Source: CAYLLD01 sp964425135
GTDB lineage: Bacteria; Pseudomonadota; Alphaproteobacteria; Rhodobacterales; Rhodobacteraceae
DNA length: 26,398 nucleotides
Reading direction: 5' to 3'
Assembly (NCBI GenBank): GCA_964425135.1
Contig: CAYRKW010000046.1
Span: 1-26,398 of the forward strand
In this document: positions 7,524 through 15,420 of the stretch, one piece after another
Layout: each line of letters opens with the position of its first letter
Position numbering within the stretch: position 1 is the stretch's first letter
Notes under the pieces: model-generated
Database searches by the model: none
The model's input: only the letters and a program-made list of their open reading frames with translations
Told to the model about the DNA's origin: nothing
Made by a program: the position numbers and the translations under genes

Positions 7524-8405
7524 ATGCAACACGGCCCGCCCAAATACGACAGCGACACGCTGGATGTCTCGCTTCCCTTGCGCTGGACAAGCGCTGCGGT
7601 GTTTTCCTCACCGCACAGCGGATCAGAGTATCCGCAGGCACTTCTGGATCGCTCGCATCTGTCAATGGCAGCTCTGCGCTCCAGCGAAGACGCCTATGTG
7701 GACGAGCTTTACAGCGCTGCTCCGGGATGCGGTGCGCCGCTCTTGGCTGCGCGTTTGCCGCGTGCCTGGGTCGATCTCAATCGGGCGGCCAATGAGTATG
7801 ATCCGGCCCTGATCGCGGGCGCGCCGAAATCCTCACGTTCCCCGCGCATCAACGCTGGTCTTGGCGTGATCCCCCGTGTTGTCTCGGAAGCCCGCACGAT
7901 TTTTCACGGCAAATTGTCGATGGATGAAGCGCGCGCGCGCGTTGAGGCTGCCTATCAGCCCTATCACGACATGCTGGGCGCGATCATCAGCGAAACCCGC
8001 GAGCGGTTTGGCTATGTGGTGCTGTTCGACTGCCACTCCATGCCCCATGACGCGCTGGCAGGCTCGCCGACAATCGGCGGCAAACGACCCGAAGTGGTTC
8101 TTGGGGATCGTTTCGGCGCGTCCTGCGATCGTTGGATCATGGATGCCGCGCTCGATCTCTTCAGCTCCGCCGGCTTCCGGGTGGCGCGCAATGCGCCTTT
8201 TGCAGGTGGCTATATCACCCAGTCCTACGGCAAACCGTCCCGCAACGTGCACGCCTTGCAGATCGAGATTGACCGCAGCCTCTACATGAACGAGGCCACA
8301 ATTGAGCGTCTGCCCCATTTCGCAACAGTGCAGCGGCAGGTGTCGGCAATTGTGCGCGAACTGACGCAGTTTGGCGCAGCCGCGACGCCGATTGCGGCCG
8401 AATAG
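7524..8405 (+). CDS. N-formylglutamate amidohydrolase family protein
   Basis: The 293-residue cytoplasmic protein belongs to the N-formylglutamate deformylase family (PF05013), which hydrolyses N-formyl-L-glutamate to formate and glutamate, the last step of one histidine degradation route. The metal-binding and active-site motifs are visible: SSPHSGSEYP (28-37), DLNRAANEYDP (84-94), LFDCHSMPHD and the C-terminal ALQIEIDRSLYM. I prefer the ATG at 7524 over an upstream start at 7470, which would fall in the tRNA-Val promoter region. No other hut gene is nearby, so the true substrate may be a different N-acyl amino acid. It stands as a single-gene unit. Confidence 0.88.
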   Translation: MQHGPPKYDSDTLDVSLPLRWTSAAVFSSPHSGSEYPQALLDRSHLSMAALRSSEDAYVDELYSAAPGCGAPLLAARLPRAWVDLNRAANEYDPALIAGAPKSSRSPRINAGLGVIPRVVSEARTIFHGKLSMDEARARVEAAYQPYHDMLGAIISETRERFGYVVLFDCHSMPHDALAGSPTIGGKRPEVVLGDRFGASCDRWIMDAALDLFSSAGFRVARNAPFAGGYITQSYGKPSRNVHALQIEIDRSLYMNEATIERLPHFATVQRQVSAIVRELTQFGAAATPIAAE

Positions 8406-8438
8406 CCGGTACATCGACCTTCCAATCCCCAAGGGACC

Positions 8439-8466
8439 AAAAAAAAGGCCATGCATCAGCATGGCC
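8439..8466 (-). terminator. Strong intrinsic terminator
   Basis: A perfect 8-bp stem GGCCATGC / GCATGGCC with a 4-nt loop (8447-8466) is followed on the minus strand by eight consecutive U residues (8446-8439). It ends the candidate small RNA and would also stop read-through from dinB. For the plus-strand amidohydrolase gene it lacks a U-tract. Confidence 0.88.
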
Positions 8467-8521
8467 CAAGTCTAGGGAGGAAGTCCGCTCTCGCGGACAA
8501 GCAACATCATCGATGTCGCAC
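8439..8521 (-). ncRNA. Candidate trans-acting small RNA with exposed CCUCCC
   Basis: On the minus strand a consensus-like promoter leads directly into about 82 bases that end in a strong intrinsic terminator, with no reading frame inside. The predicted RNA folds into three stems: an 8-bp stem (8519-8512 with 8508-8501, one G-U pair, 3-nt loop), a 6-bp stem closed by a GAGA tetraloop (8498-8493 with 8488-8483), and the terminator stem. Between stems two and three lies a single-stranded stretch with CCTCCC (8480-8475), complementary to Shine-Dalgarno sequences. This resembles the anti-SD design of alphaproteobacterial sRNAs with CCUCCUCCC motifs, such as the CcsR RNAs of Rhodobacter, but I cannot say it belongs to that family. 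Confidence 0.65.
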
Positions 8522-8526
8522 TGCAA

Positions 8527-8555
8527 CAATTAATTGTGCGCCGCATCATTGTCAA
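8527..8555 (-). promoter_or_regulatory. Promoter of the candidate small RNA
   Basis: On the minus strand a perfect -35 hexamer TTGACA (8555-8550) and a -10-like TAATTG (8532-8527) are spaced by exactly 17 bases. It points away from dinB into a short non-coding region ending in a terminator, so it most simply drives a small RNA starting near 8519-8521. Confidence 0.7.
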
Positions 8556-8625
8556 GAGAATCTCAATATAAACCAAGATTAATGTGACATTTTTCGCTGC
8601 TTGCGCGGTAACTCATTGTTAGGAC

Positions 8626-9900
8626 TCAAGATTTCAGCGAGCGCCCTTTAAGGATCGCATCGCTGCCAAAGCGGTTTCTGATGCTGTCGGTGGCCCGTTC
8701 CGCCTTCTCGCGCCGCGCCGCATCAGGATCGAGCAGATTGCCGATCTGCGCCGTTGCCGCCTCATCTGCAATATGGCTCAGCCCCACGCCCAACAGACGA
8801 AACGGGGCATGGGTCAATTCTTTGCTCAGCATCGGTTTTGCCGCCCCGTAAATCACCTCGGCAAGCTGCGTCGGGTCCAGAAGGCTCATCCGCCGGGTAA
8901 TCAGTTTGAAATCCGCGCGCTTGAGCTTCAGCGTCACCACACGCCCCGTCTTTTCCGTCGCCTTCGCCCGATCCGCGACCTTTTCCGCCATGCGCCACAA
9001 AATCCCGTCCAGATGATCAGGATCAGAGATATCCTCAAAAAACGTTGTCTCATTTGAGATCGATTTCACCGGGGCGCGGGCCGAGACGCGGCGTTTGTCC
9101 AGACCGCGCGCCAAATGCCACAACCGCTCCCCCATTGACCCGTAACGCTCCGACAGCGTCTTACGCTCGCGGGTCAGGATATCTGCGATTGTCCTGATCC
9201 CATCCCGTTCCAGCGCTGCTTGCGTAACCGCGCCCACGCCCCAGATCACCTTCACGCTCTGGCGGGCAAGAAAGTCCGCGGTCTCGCCTTTGCCGATCAC
9301 CGAAAACCCGCGTGGTTTGTCCAGATCAGAGGCGATCTTGGCGAGAAACTTGTTGTGCGACAACCCGACAGAGGCGCTCACCCCGATCTCATCCTCGATC
9401 CGTTTCGCCAGTCGCGCCATTTGCACCGCAGGCGGCTCTCCATGCAACCGCTCGGTGCCCGTCAGATCGAGAAATGCCTCATCCAGCGACAGCGGCTCTA
9501 CCACCGGCGTCAGATCCTGCATCATTGCTTTGATTTGTTTGGAGACCTCGACATAAACGCTCATCCGCTGCGGCACGACAACCGCCTCAGGGCATAGCTT
9601 GAGCGCTTTGAACATCGGCATCGCCGAGCGAACCCCCTTGATCCGCGCGATATAACAGCAGGTCGACACGACCCCCCGCTTGCCGCCGCCCACTATCACG
9701 GCCTTATCGCGCAACTCCGGCGCATCGCGCTTTTCCACCGCTGCATAGAAGCAATCGCAATCCATATGGGCAATCGACAACGCCGATAATTCACCATGCG
9801 TAATTACCCGTGGTGAGCCGCACGCGGTGCAGCGTTTGGCATCCGAAAACGTTGCCAGACAGTCTTGGCACAGCCCGTTGAAGGAAGATGTCGCGGTCAT
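8626..9900 (-). CDS. dinB: DNA polymerase IV (Y-family translesion polymerase)
   Basis: The 424-residue error-prone polymerase bypasses damaged bases. The Y-family catalytic residues are in place: Asp47 in AHMDCDCFYAAVE and Asp140-Glu141 in SLDEAFLDL. VSASVGLSHNKFLAKIASD, a helix-hairpin-helix region (VIWGVGAVTQAAL) and the little-finger domain follow. Ahead of the polymerase core lies a CQDC...CTAC cluster (Cys11, 14, 24, 27), a probable zinc knuckle absent from E. coli DinB. I see no clear beta-clamp-binding peptide at the C-terminus. The ATG at 9900 is preferred because it lies 17 bases after the pyrF stop, whereas the longer frame to 9936 would overlap pyrF. It is probably co-transcribed with pyrF. 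No SOS box is apparent in the short gap. Confidence 0.95.
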   Translation of the reverse strand: MTATSSFNGLCQDCLATFSDAKRCTACGSPRVITHGELSALSIAHMDCDCFYAAVEKRDAPELRDKAVIVGGGKRGVVSTCCYIARIKGVRSAMPMFKALKLCPEAVVVPQRMSVYVEVSKQIKAMMQDLTPVVEPLSLDEAFLDLTGTERLHGEPPAVQMARLAKRIEDEIGVSASVGLSHNKFLAKIASDLDKPRGFSVIGKGETADFLARQSVKVIWGVGAVTQAALERDGIRTIADILTRERKTLSERYGSMGERLWHLARGLDKRRVSARAPVKSISNETTFFEDISDPDHLDGILWRMAEKVADRAKATEKTGRVVTLKLKRADFKLITRRMSLLDPTQLAEVIYGAAKPMLSKELTHAPFRLLGVGLSHIADEAATAQIGNLLDPDAARREKAERATDSIRNRFGSDAILKGRSLKS

Positions 9901-9917
9901 GACGCCAGTATACGCGG

Positions 9918-10604
9918 CTAGCCGAGCTCCGTGCAAATGGCCTTCGCCGCCGCCACCGGATCATCCGCTTGCGTGATCGGACGCCCGACCACCAGATGAT
10001 CCGCACCGTTTGCAATCGCTTCGCGCGGCGTCAAAATACGCTTCTGATCCCCCGACGCACTGCCCGCAGGACGCACTCCCGGCGTGACGATCAACCGATC
10101 TGCCGCATTCGGCAGCGCCCGAATCATTGCCGCTTCATGCGGCGACGAAATCACCCCATCCGCCCCCGCATCAAACGCACGTCCCGCCCGCGTGCTCACA
10201 ATATCGCGGACCTCTCCGGCCTCAATCATCGCCGCATCCAGATCAGCGCGATCAAGCGACGTCAGCACCGTCACCGCCAAAATCTTCATCTCCGACGCCC
10301 CACGCCCACGCACCGCCGCCTCGACCACATGCGGATCGCCATGCACGGTCAGAAAATCCAGATCAAACTGCGCCAACCCGCGCACCGCCGCCTCGACCGT
10401 GTTGCCGATGTCAAAGAGCTTCATATCGAGAAACACCCGCTTGCCGCGCTCCTTGATCTCCATCGCCGCTGCAAGACCGCCGCCCGTGAGCATGCCAAGG
10501 CCGATCTTGTAAAACCCGACCGTATCCTCCAGCCGATCCACCAGATCGAGTGCTTGCGGCGCCATCGGAACATCCAAGGCAACGATTAATCTCTCATCTG
10601 TCAT
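9918..10604 (-). CDS. pyrF: Orotidine 5'-phosphate decarboxylase
   Basis: The 228-residue TIM-barrel enzyme converts OMP to UMP, the last step of de novo pyrimidine synthesis. It shows the family signatures LIVALDVP at the start, FYKIG (Lys33), the catalytic charge network FLDMKLFDIG (Asp60, Lys62, Asp65), TVHGD, and the phosphate-binding end TPGVRP and VVGRPI. The start at 10604 follows AAGGAAG at good spacing on the minus strand; upstream in-frame ATGs lack this. Length is normal. dinB follows 17 bases later in the same direction. Confidence 0.97.
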   Translation of the reverse strand: MTDERLIVALDVPMAPQALDLVDRLEDTVGFYKIGLGMLTGGGLAAAMEIKERGKRVFLDMKLFDIGNTVEAAVRGLAQFDLDFLTVHGDPHVVEAAVRGRGASEMKILAVTVLTSLDRADLDAAMIEAGEVRDIVSTRAGRAFDAGADGVISSPHEAAMIRALPNAADRLIVTPGVRPAGSASGDQKRILTPREAIANGADHLVVGRPITQADDPVAAAKAICTELG

Positions 10605-10648
10605 AGAGCTTCCTTTCATGTGGCTGCGCATCAGGCAAATTGTCGTGG

Positions 10649-10676
10649 GTTATAGGGAGCGAAAAGGCGATTGCAA
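10649..10676 (-). promoter_or_regulatory. Probable pyrF promoter
   Basis: On the minus strand TTGCAA (10676-10671) and TATAAC (10654-10649) are spaced by 16 bases, about 45 bases upstream of the pyrF start. The -10 is close to consensus. Confidence 0.55.
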
Positions 10677-10817
10677 GCGGATAACCCGCGCGCCTTCGCG
10701 CAAGCGCTGCGCAAAAATACCGCGAAATCTGTACAAGTACCGCAGGGTTTACATGGGTTTGCATGCAGTCACGCCTTATATTAAAGCGCAGTGAACCAGT
10801 TTGAAGGCGTAATCAGC

Positions 10818-12746
10818 GTGAACCCTCCGGTCCAAACCCCGCTTCTCGACACAATCAAATCCCCAGCGGACTTGCGTGGTCTTTCCGATGAAAAACTGAC
10901 GCAAGTCGCAGATGAATTGCGGGCCGAGACCATATCGACCGTATCGCAAACCGGCGGGCATCTGGGGGCAGGGCTCGGGGTGGTCGAGCTCACCGTCGCC
11001 CTTCATGCTGTATTCGACACGCCCCGCGACCGCCTGATCTGGGACGTCTCGCACCAATGCTATCCTCACAAGATATTGACGGGGCGGCGCGAGCAAATGA
11101 TGAGCCTGCGTCAGGAAAACGGCCTGTCCGGTTTCACCAAACGCTCCGAAAGCCCATACGACCCCTTCGGTGCGGCCCATTCGTCAACATCCATCTCCGC
11201 TGCTCTTGGTTTTGCCACCGCCCGCGATCTGGGCGGTGTAACCGAGCCAGCGCTGGGCGATGCGATTGCCGTGATCGGCGATGGGGCCATGTCGGCGGGC
11301 ATGGCGTTTGAGGCGATGAACAACGCCGGCCATTTGGGCAAGCGTCTGATTGTCATTCTCAACGACAACGAGATGTCCATTGCGCCGCCCGTGGGCGCGC
11401 TCTCCAACTATCTCTCTCGTCTCTACGCAGGCGAGCCGTTTCAGGAACTCAAGGCCGCCGCCAAAGGCGCAGCCTCTCTCCTGCCGCCACCGTTTCGTGA
11501 GGGCGCGCGACGCGCCAAGGAAGTCGTCAAAACCATGACTGTGGGCGGCACGCTCTTTGAGGAACTGGGCTTTTCCTACATTGGCCCGATCGACGGGCAC
11601 AACATGTCCCAACTCCTTTCGGTCCTGCGCACCGTGCAAACACGCGCCGATGGCCCTGTGCTGATCCACGCCGTCACGACCAAAGGAAAGGGCTTCGCGC
11701 CCGCCGAGACCGCCGCAGATAAAGGCCATGCGACAGCAAAGTTTGACGTCGTGACGGGCAAGCAGAAAAAAGCCAAATCCAACGCGCCAAGCTATACGTC
11801 CGTTTTTGCAAAGTCACTGATTGCACAAGCGGAGCAGGATGACGCCATCACCGCCATCACCGCTGCAATGCCCGACGGCACTGGCCTGAACCTCTTCGCC
11901 GAACGCTTCCCCAACCGCTGCTTCGATGTCGGCATCGCCGAACAACACGCCGTCACCTTCGCAGCAGGGCAGGCGGCGGGTGGGCTGAAACCTTTCACGG
12001 CCATCTACTCCACCTTTCTGCAACGCGGATATGATCAGGTCGTCCATGACGTCGCGATCCAGCGCCTTCCGGTCCGTTTCGCCATCGACCGCGCAGGCCT
12101 CGTTGGTGCAGACGGCTGCACCCACGCGGGCAGTTTCGACACGGCCTTTCTCGCCAATCTGCCCGGTTTCATCGTCATGGCCGCCGCAGATGAGGCGGAG
12201 CTTGTACACATGGTCGCAACCGCCGCACAGATTGACGACACGCCCTGCGCTTTCCGCTTCCCGCGCGGCGAGGGCGTCGGCGTTGATTTGCCCGAGTTCG
12301 GCACGCCCATCGAGATCGGCAAAGGACGGATTATATCCGAAGGCAACAGCGTTGCGATTTTGAATTTCGGTGCGCGCATGGCAGAAATATCCATCGCGGC
12401 CGAAGCGCTCGCCGCAAAAGGGATCACTCCAACGCTGGCGGACGCCCGTTTCGCCAAACCTCTCGACGAAGAGCTGATCGTGCAACTGGCGCGCCATCAC
12501 GAAGCTCTCATCACCATCGAAGAGGGCGCAATTGGCGGATTTGGCAGCCATGTGGCGCAATGCCTCGCCGAACATGGCGCGTTCGACACGGGTCTCAAGT
12601 TTCGCTCAATGTTTCTGCCCGACACCTTCATCGATCAGGCATCGCCAGCGGCAATGTATGCCCATGCAGGGCTGAACGCAGCAGATATCGAGCAAAAAGT
12701 GCTTCACTTACTAGATATTGCACAAATCTCGCATAAAAGAGCGTGA
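10818..12746 (+). CDS. dxs: 1-deoxy-D-xylulose-5-phosphate synthase
   Basis: This thiamine-diphosphate enzyme condenses pyruvate with glyceraldehyde 3-phosphate, the first step of the MEP isoprenoid pathway, and also feeds thiamine and pyridoxal synthesis. The protein shows the family landmarks SQTGGHLGAGLG (43-54), DVSHQCYPHKILTGR (76-90), the ThDP motif GDGAMSAG (154-161) ending at ND (182-183), IGPIDGHN, and the catalytic GIAEQHAV (about 372). The C-terminal transketolase domains are complete. I choose the GTG at 10818 (642 residues): GAAGG lies 10 bases upstream and the N-terminus then matches family length. The GTG at 10791 would be almost leaderless if the TATATT at 10777-10782 is the -10. 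The first base is therefore uncertain by 27 bases. Confidence 0.95.
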   Translation: MNPPVQTPLLDTIKSPADLRGLSDEKLTQVADELRAETISTVSQTGGHLGAGLGVVELTVALHAVFDTPRDRLIWDVSHQCYPHKILTGRREQMMSLRQENGLSGFTKRSESPYDPFGAAHSSTSISAALGFATARDLGGVTEPALGDAIAVIGDGAMSAGMAFEAMNNAGHLGKRLIVILNDNEMSIAPPVGALSNYLSRLYAGEPFQELKAAAKGAASLLPPPFREGARRAKEVVKTMTVGGTLFEELGFSYIGPIDGHNMSQLLSVLRTVQTRADGPVLIHAVTTKGKGFAPAETAADKGHATAKFDVVTGKQKKAKSNAPSYTSVFAKSLIAQAEQDDAITAITAAMPDGTGLNLFAERFPNRCFDVGIAEQHAVTFAAGQAAGGLKPFTAIYSTFLQRGYDQVVHDVAIQRLPVRFAIDRAGLVGADGCTHAGSFDTAFLANLPGFIVMAAADEAELVHMVATAAQIDDTPCAFRFPRGEGVGVDLPEFGTPIEIGKGRIISEGNSVAILNFGARMAEISIAAEALAAKGITPTLADARFAKPLDEELIVQLARHHEALITIEEGAIGGFGSHVAQCLAEHGAFDTGLKFRSMFLPDTFIDQASPAAMYAHAGLNAADIEQKVLHLLDIAQISHKRA

Positions 12747-12830
12747 AATAAGCGAAAAATTAACGCTTCCCTCTACCATTTTTCCTTGGAGTATGGCACG
12801 AGTTATCCAGTACCAGTGGGGGTGATTTTG

Positions 12831-13436
12831 ATGTCGAATATCAGGCTATTTTTTGTTGCGCTTTTTGCGCTTACCGCAACCAGCGCGCAGGCGTTTCCGC
12901 TTTTGTGGACCTTGGAAGATTGGACCTTCGATGACGGTGGGTCGGTCACAGGCTCGTTCATCTACGATGCCCAAACGCGCGAATTTTCGAATATCGACAT
13001 GATATCGACGGGTGGCGTGCAGACCACGCACTACACCGTATTGCAAGACTACACGACATTTGCACCGTTTGAGGAGTTGGCAACCTTTGCGCCCGCGAAC
13101 TTCACGACACCGCTGTCTGCACCGCTCATGCAAGTGGCGCTGAACTTTCAGCTGACAGATGCGGGCGGGACGGTTGATCTGTCGACGGGCGCGCTGTTCC
13201 CGGTGATCGAAGACAAGTGCTTTGCCAATCCTGCAAATTGCGGTCCCGGCGGTAAATTTCCCGACTTTCGCTTCACAACGCCGGTAAAGCTTGACCCTGC
13301 AACAGGCCAGTTTGCCTTTACAGGCACAAATCTCGTCGCCTCAGCGGTTCCAGCGGTTCCATTGCCTGCTTCGGCCCTGCTGCTGATGGGCGGTCTGGCG
13401 ATGCTGCGGATCAAGGCGCGTCGCAAGACCGTTTGA
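12831..13436 (+). CDS. Secreted VPLPA-CTERM sorting-domain protein
   Basis: The 201-residue protein has a signal peptide (about 1-21, ending SAQA-FP), a beta-rich extracytoplasmic region (WTLEDWTFDDGGSVTGSFIYD, with the core GGSVTGSF), and a C-terminal tripartite tail: VPLPA (176-180), a hydrophobic helix SALLLMGGLAML, and a basic end RIKARRK. This tail is the VPLPA-CTERM variant of the PEP-CTERM signal, which exosortases of the XrtD type process for surface or exopolysaccharide-linked export. The two Cys (130, 137) could form a disulfide. The start is placed at 12831 because the signal peptide begins there and GGGGGTGA precedes it; a longer frame to 12786 adds non-signal residues. No exosortase gene lies in the window. 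The role of the mature domain is unknown. Confidence 0.85.
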   Translation: MSNIRLFFVALFALTATSAQAFPLLWTLEDWTFDDGGSVTGSFIYDAQTREFSNIDMISTGGVQTTHYTVLQDYTTFAPFEELATFAPANFTTPLSAPLMQVALNFQLTDAGGTVDLSTGALFPVIEDKCFANPANCGPGGKFPDFRFTTPVKLDPATGQFAFTGTNLVASAVPAVPLPASALLLMGGLAMLRIKARRKTV

Positions 13437-13540
13437 TCGGGCATAAAAAGCGCGCGCAACAGGGCGGTCAAATGCCACCCGCGCGCCCTTTGGGGTAATC
13501 CACGCTTGCATATCGTGAAATCTTTCGGCACCTAGGCCGA

Positions 13541-14425
13541 ATGAGCGAAAACTCCATCATCTGCGTTGGTTCCGCGCTTTGGGACGTGATTGCCCGCGCA
13601 GAACATGACATGTCCCCCGGCCATGACAGCCCGGGCCGGATCACCCGGCGACCGGGTGGTGTCGCCCTCAATGTCGCCATCGCGTTGCTGGCCGAAGGCG
13701 CGCGGCCGATTGTGCTGAGCGCGATTGGAAACGATGATGAGGGCCGTCGCTTGATCGAAGATCTCACCGGGCGCGGCATCGATTGCGGCTTTGTCACCCG
13801 CGTGGATGATCCCACCGACAGCTACATCGCGCTTGAAAACAAAGATGGTGAAGTCTTTGGCGCGATTGCTGATTGCTATTCGCTCGAACTGGCAGGAAGC
13901 GATATTGTCACCCCCTTGAAAGACGGTCGCCTCGCCAGTCCGCAAGCGCCGTTCAAAGGCACGATTGTCATCGACGGCAATCCACCCGAACGCGTGTTGA
14001 ACGACTTGGTCGCCCAGGGCGATCTCGATCAGGCACGCCTCTATTTCGCACCCGCGAGCCCGGGCAAAGCGGAACGCATGCGCGCGGTTTTTGAGCAACG
14101 CAAAGGAACGCTGTTCGTCAATAAACGCGAAGCGGAAATCCTGATTGGCAAGGAATTTGGCGGCAGCCGAGAGGCCGCAATCGCCGTTGCCGAACTCGTC
14201 GGCGGCGCTGTTGTAACGAACTCTGCGGAAGACGCGACCATGGTGCGCGACGGTACGGTTCTGTCGGTCACACCGCCCGACGTCACCGTGCGCTCGGTCA
14301 CCGGCGCAGGGGATGCTTTCCTCGCAGGCTTTCTCGCTGCAGAGATCAAAGGCGAACACCCCGCGACCTGCCTTCTGGAAGCGGCAGACGCCGCTGCACG
14401 GCACATATCGCGCGGCGCTGAATAA
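13541..14425 (+). CDS. psuK: PfkB-family sugar kinase, probable pseudouridine kinase
   Basis: The 294-residue ribokinase-fold enzyme shows the N-terminal PfkB pattern (ICVGSALWDVI, then RRPGGVALNVAIAL), an NKREAE motif (194-199), and the C-terminal catalytic motif TGAGDAF (254-260) with base Asp258. The family phosphorylates sugars and nucleosides. The assignment to pseudouridine rests on the next gene, psuG, which starts 9 bases downstream and would cleave the product, pseudouridine 5'-phosphate. A 5-bp stem (TCGGC / GCCGA, 13525-13540) folds right up to the start codon and covers the weak ribosome-binding site, so translation may be modest. Confidence 0.88.
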   Translation: MSENSIICVGSALWDVIARAEHDMSPGHDSPGRITRRPGGVALNVAIALLAEGARPIVLSAIGNDDEGRRLIEDLTGRGIDCGFVTRVDDPTDSYIALENKDGEVFGAIADCYSLELAGSDIVTPLKDGRLASPQAPFKGTIVIDGNPPERVLNDLVAQGDLDQARLYFAPASPGKAERMRAVFEQRKGTLFVNKREAEILIGKEFGGSREAAIAVAELVGGAVVTNSAEDATMVRDGTVLSVTPPDVTVRSVTGAGDAFLAGFLAAEIKGEHPATCLLEAADAAARHISRGAE

Positions 14426-14433
14426 TCCCGCTC

Positions 14434-15351
14434 ATGTCGCCTCACCTCAAATACAGCGATGAGGTTGCAACGGCGCTGGCCAAAGACGCGCCCGTCGTCG
14501 CGCTCGAATCCACGATCATCACGCACGGTATGCCGTACCCCCAAAACCTTGAGACTGCACTGGACGTCGAAGCGGAAATTCGCAACGCGGGCGCGACCCC
14601 GGCAACAATCGCAGTGATCGATGGCTCCATTTGCGTTGGGCTGGAGCGCGCGGCGCTTGAACAACTCGCGCAAACCAAAGACGTGATGAAGCTCTCCCGC
14701 GCCGACCTTGCCTTCGCGGTCGGCAACGGCAAAACCGGCGCAACCACCGTTGCCGCCACCATGATCGCCGCCCATCTGGCCGGGATCGAGGTTTTTGCCA
14801 CAGGCGGCATCGGCGGTGTGCATCGCGGCGCACAGCAGAGCTTTGACATTTCCGCCGATCTCACCGAACTCGCCACAACACCCGTTGCTGTCATTTGCGC
14901 CGGTGCCAAGGCGATCCTCGACATTCCCAAGACCATGGAAGTGCTGGAAACCAATGGCGTCGCGGTGATCACCTATGGGCAAGATAATGTCCCGGCCTTC
15001 TGGTCTCGCGATGCGGATATCCCATCCCCCCTGCGCGCCGACGATACCGATACGCTGGCCAAAGCCTTCCGCACACGCCGCGATCTGAACGTCGCTGGCG
15101 GTATGCTCATCGCCAATCCGATCCCCGCCGAAAACGAGATTTCCCGCGAGACGCTCGCCCCCCTGATCGCTCAGGCGCAAGATGAGGCGGATGCACAAGG
15201 CATCGCCGCTAAAGACGTGACCCCGTTCCTTCTGTCGCGCCTGTTTGACCTGACAAACGGCGCATCGCTCACTGCAAATATCGCCCTTGTCAAAAATAAC
15301 GCGCGTCTGGCCGCAAATCTGGCTCAATCTCTCGTTAAATTGAGAAGCTGA
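14434..15351 (+). CDS. psuG: Pseudouridine-5'-phosphate glycosidase
   Basis: The 305-residue enzyme reversibly splits pseudouridine 5'-phosphate into uracil and ribose 5-phosphate, recycling modified bases from RNA turnover. The sequence matches the family along its full length: ALESTIITHGMPYPQN (23-38), Lys86 in VMKL, ATGGIGGVHRG (122-132), SADLTEL (Asp142), the Schiff-base lysine in CAGAKAILDIPKT (Lys159), and NPIPAENE. The residue roles are transferred from the E. coli enzyme by alignment in my head. The gene is in the same operon as the PfkB kinase, the usual psuK-psuG pair. No nucleoside transporter is adjacent. Confidence 0.95.
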   Translation: MSPHLKYSDEVATALAKDAPVVALESTIITHGMPYPQNLETALDVEAEIRNAGATPATIAVIDGSICVGLERAALEQLAQTKDVMKLSRADLAFAVGNGKTGATTVAATMIAAHLAGIEVFATGGIGGVHRGAQQSFDISADLTELATTPVAVICAGAKAILDIPKTMEVLETNGVAVITYGQDNVPAFWSRDADIPSPLRADDTDTLAKAFRTRRDLNVAGGMLIANPIPAENEISRETLAPLIAQAQDEADAQGIAAKDVTPFLLSRLFDLTNGASLTANIALVKNNARLAANLAQSLVKLRS

Positions 15352-15420
15352 CCCCGTGAGGTCACGTTGCGCTTTGCCGCGCTGCATCCTACATTACAGC
15401 ATCTGTTCAAGGTCTTTTTG

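Noticed and set aside
8439..8466. Terminator of the plus-strand amidohydrolase gene
   Set aside because: The U-tract is only on the minus-strand side; on the plus strand the stem is followed by CAAGTCTAGG.
10680..10790. A thiamine-diphosphate riboswitch upstream of dxs
   Set aside because: The region is short and I find neither the conserved CUGAGA-type core nor the paired arms of that riboswitch.
14041..15387. A 448-residue open frame on the minus strand opposite psuK and psuG
   Set aside because: It covers two well-recognised conserved genes, has no family signature and a low-complexity, Gly/Arg/His-rich composition typical of antisense frames in GC-rich DNA.
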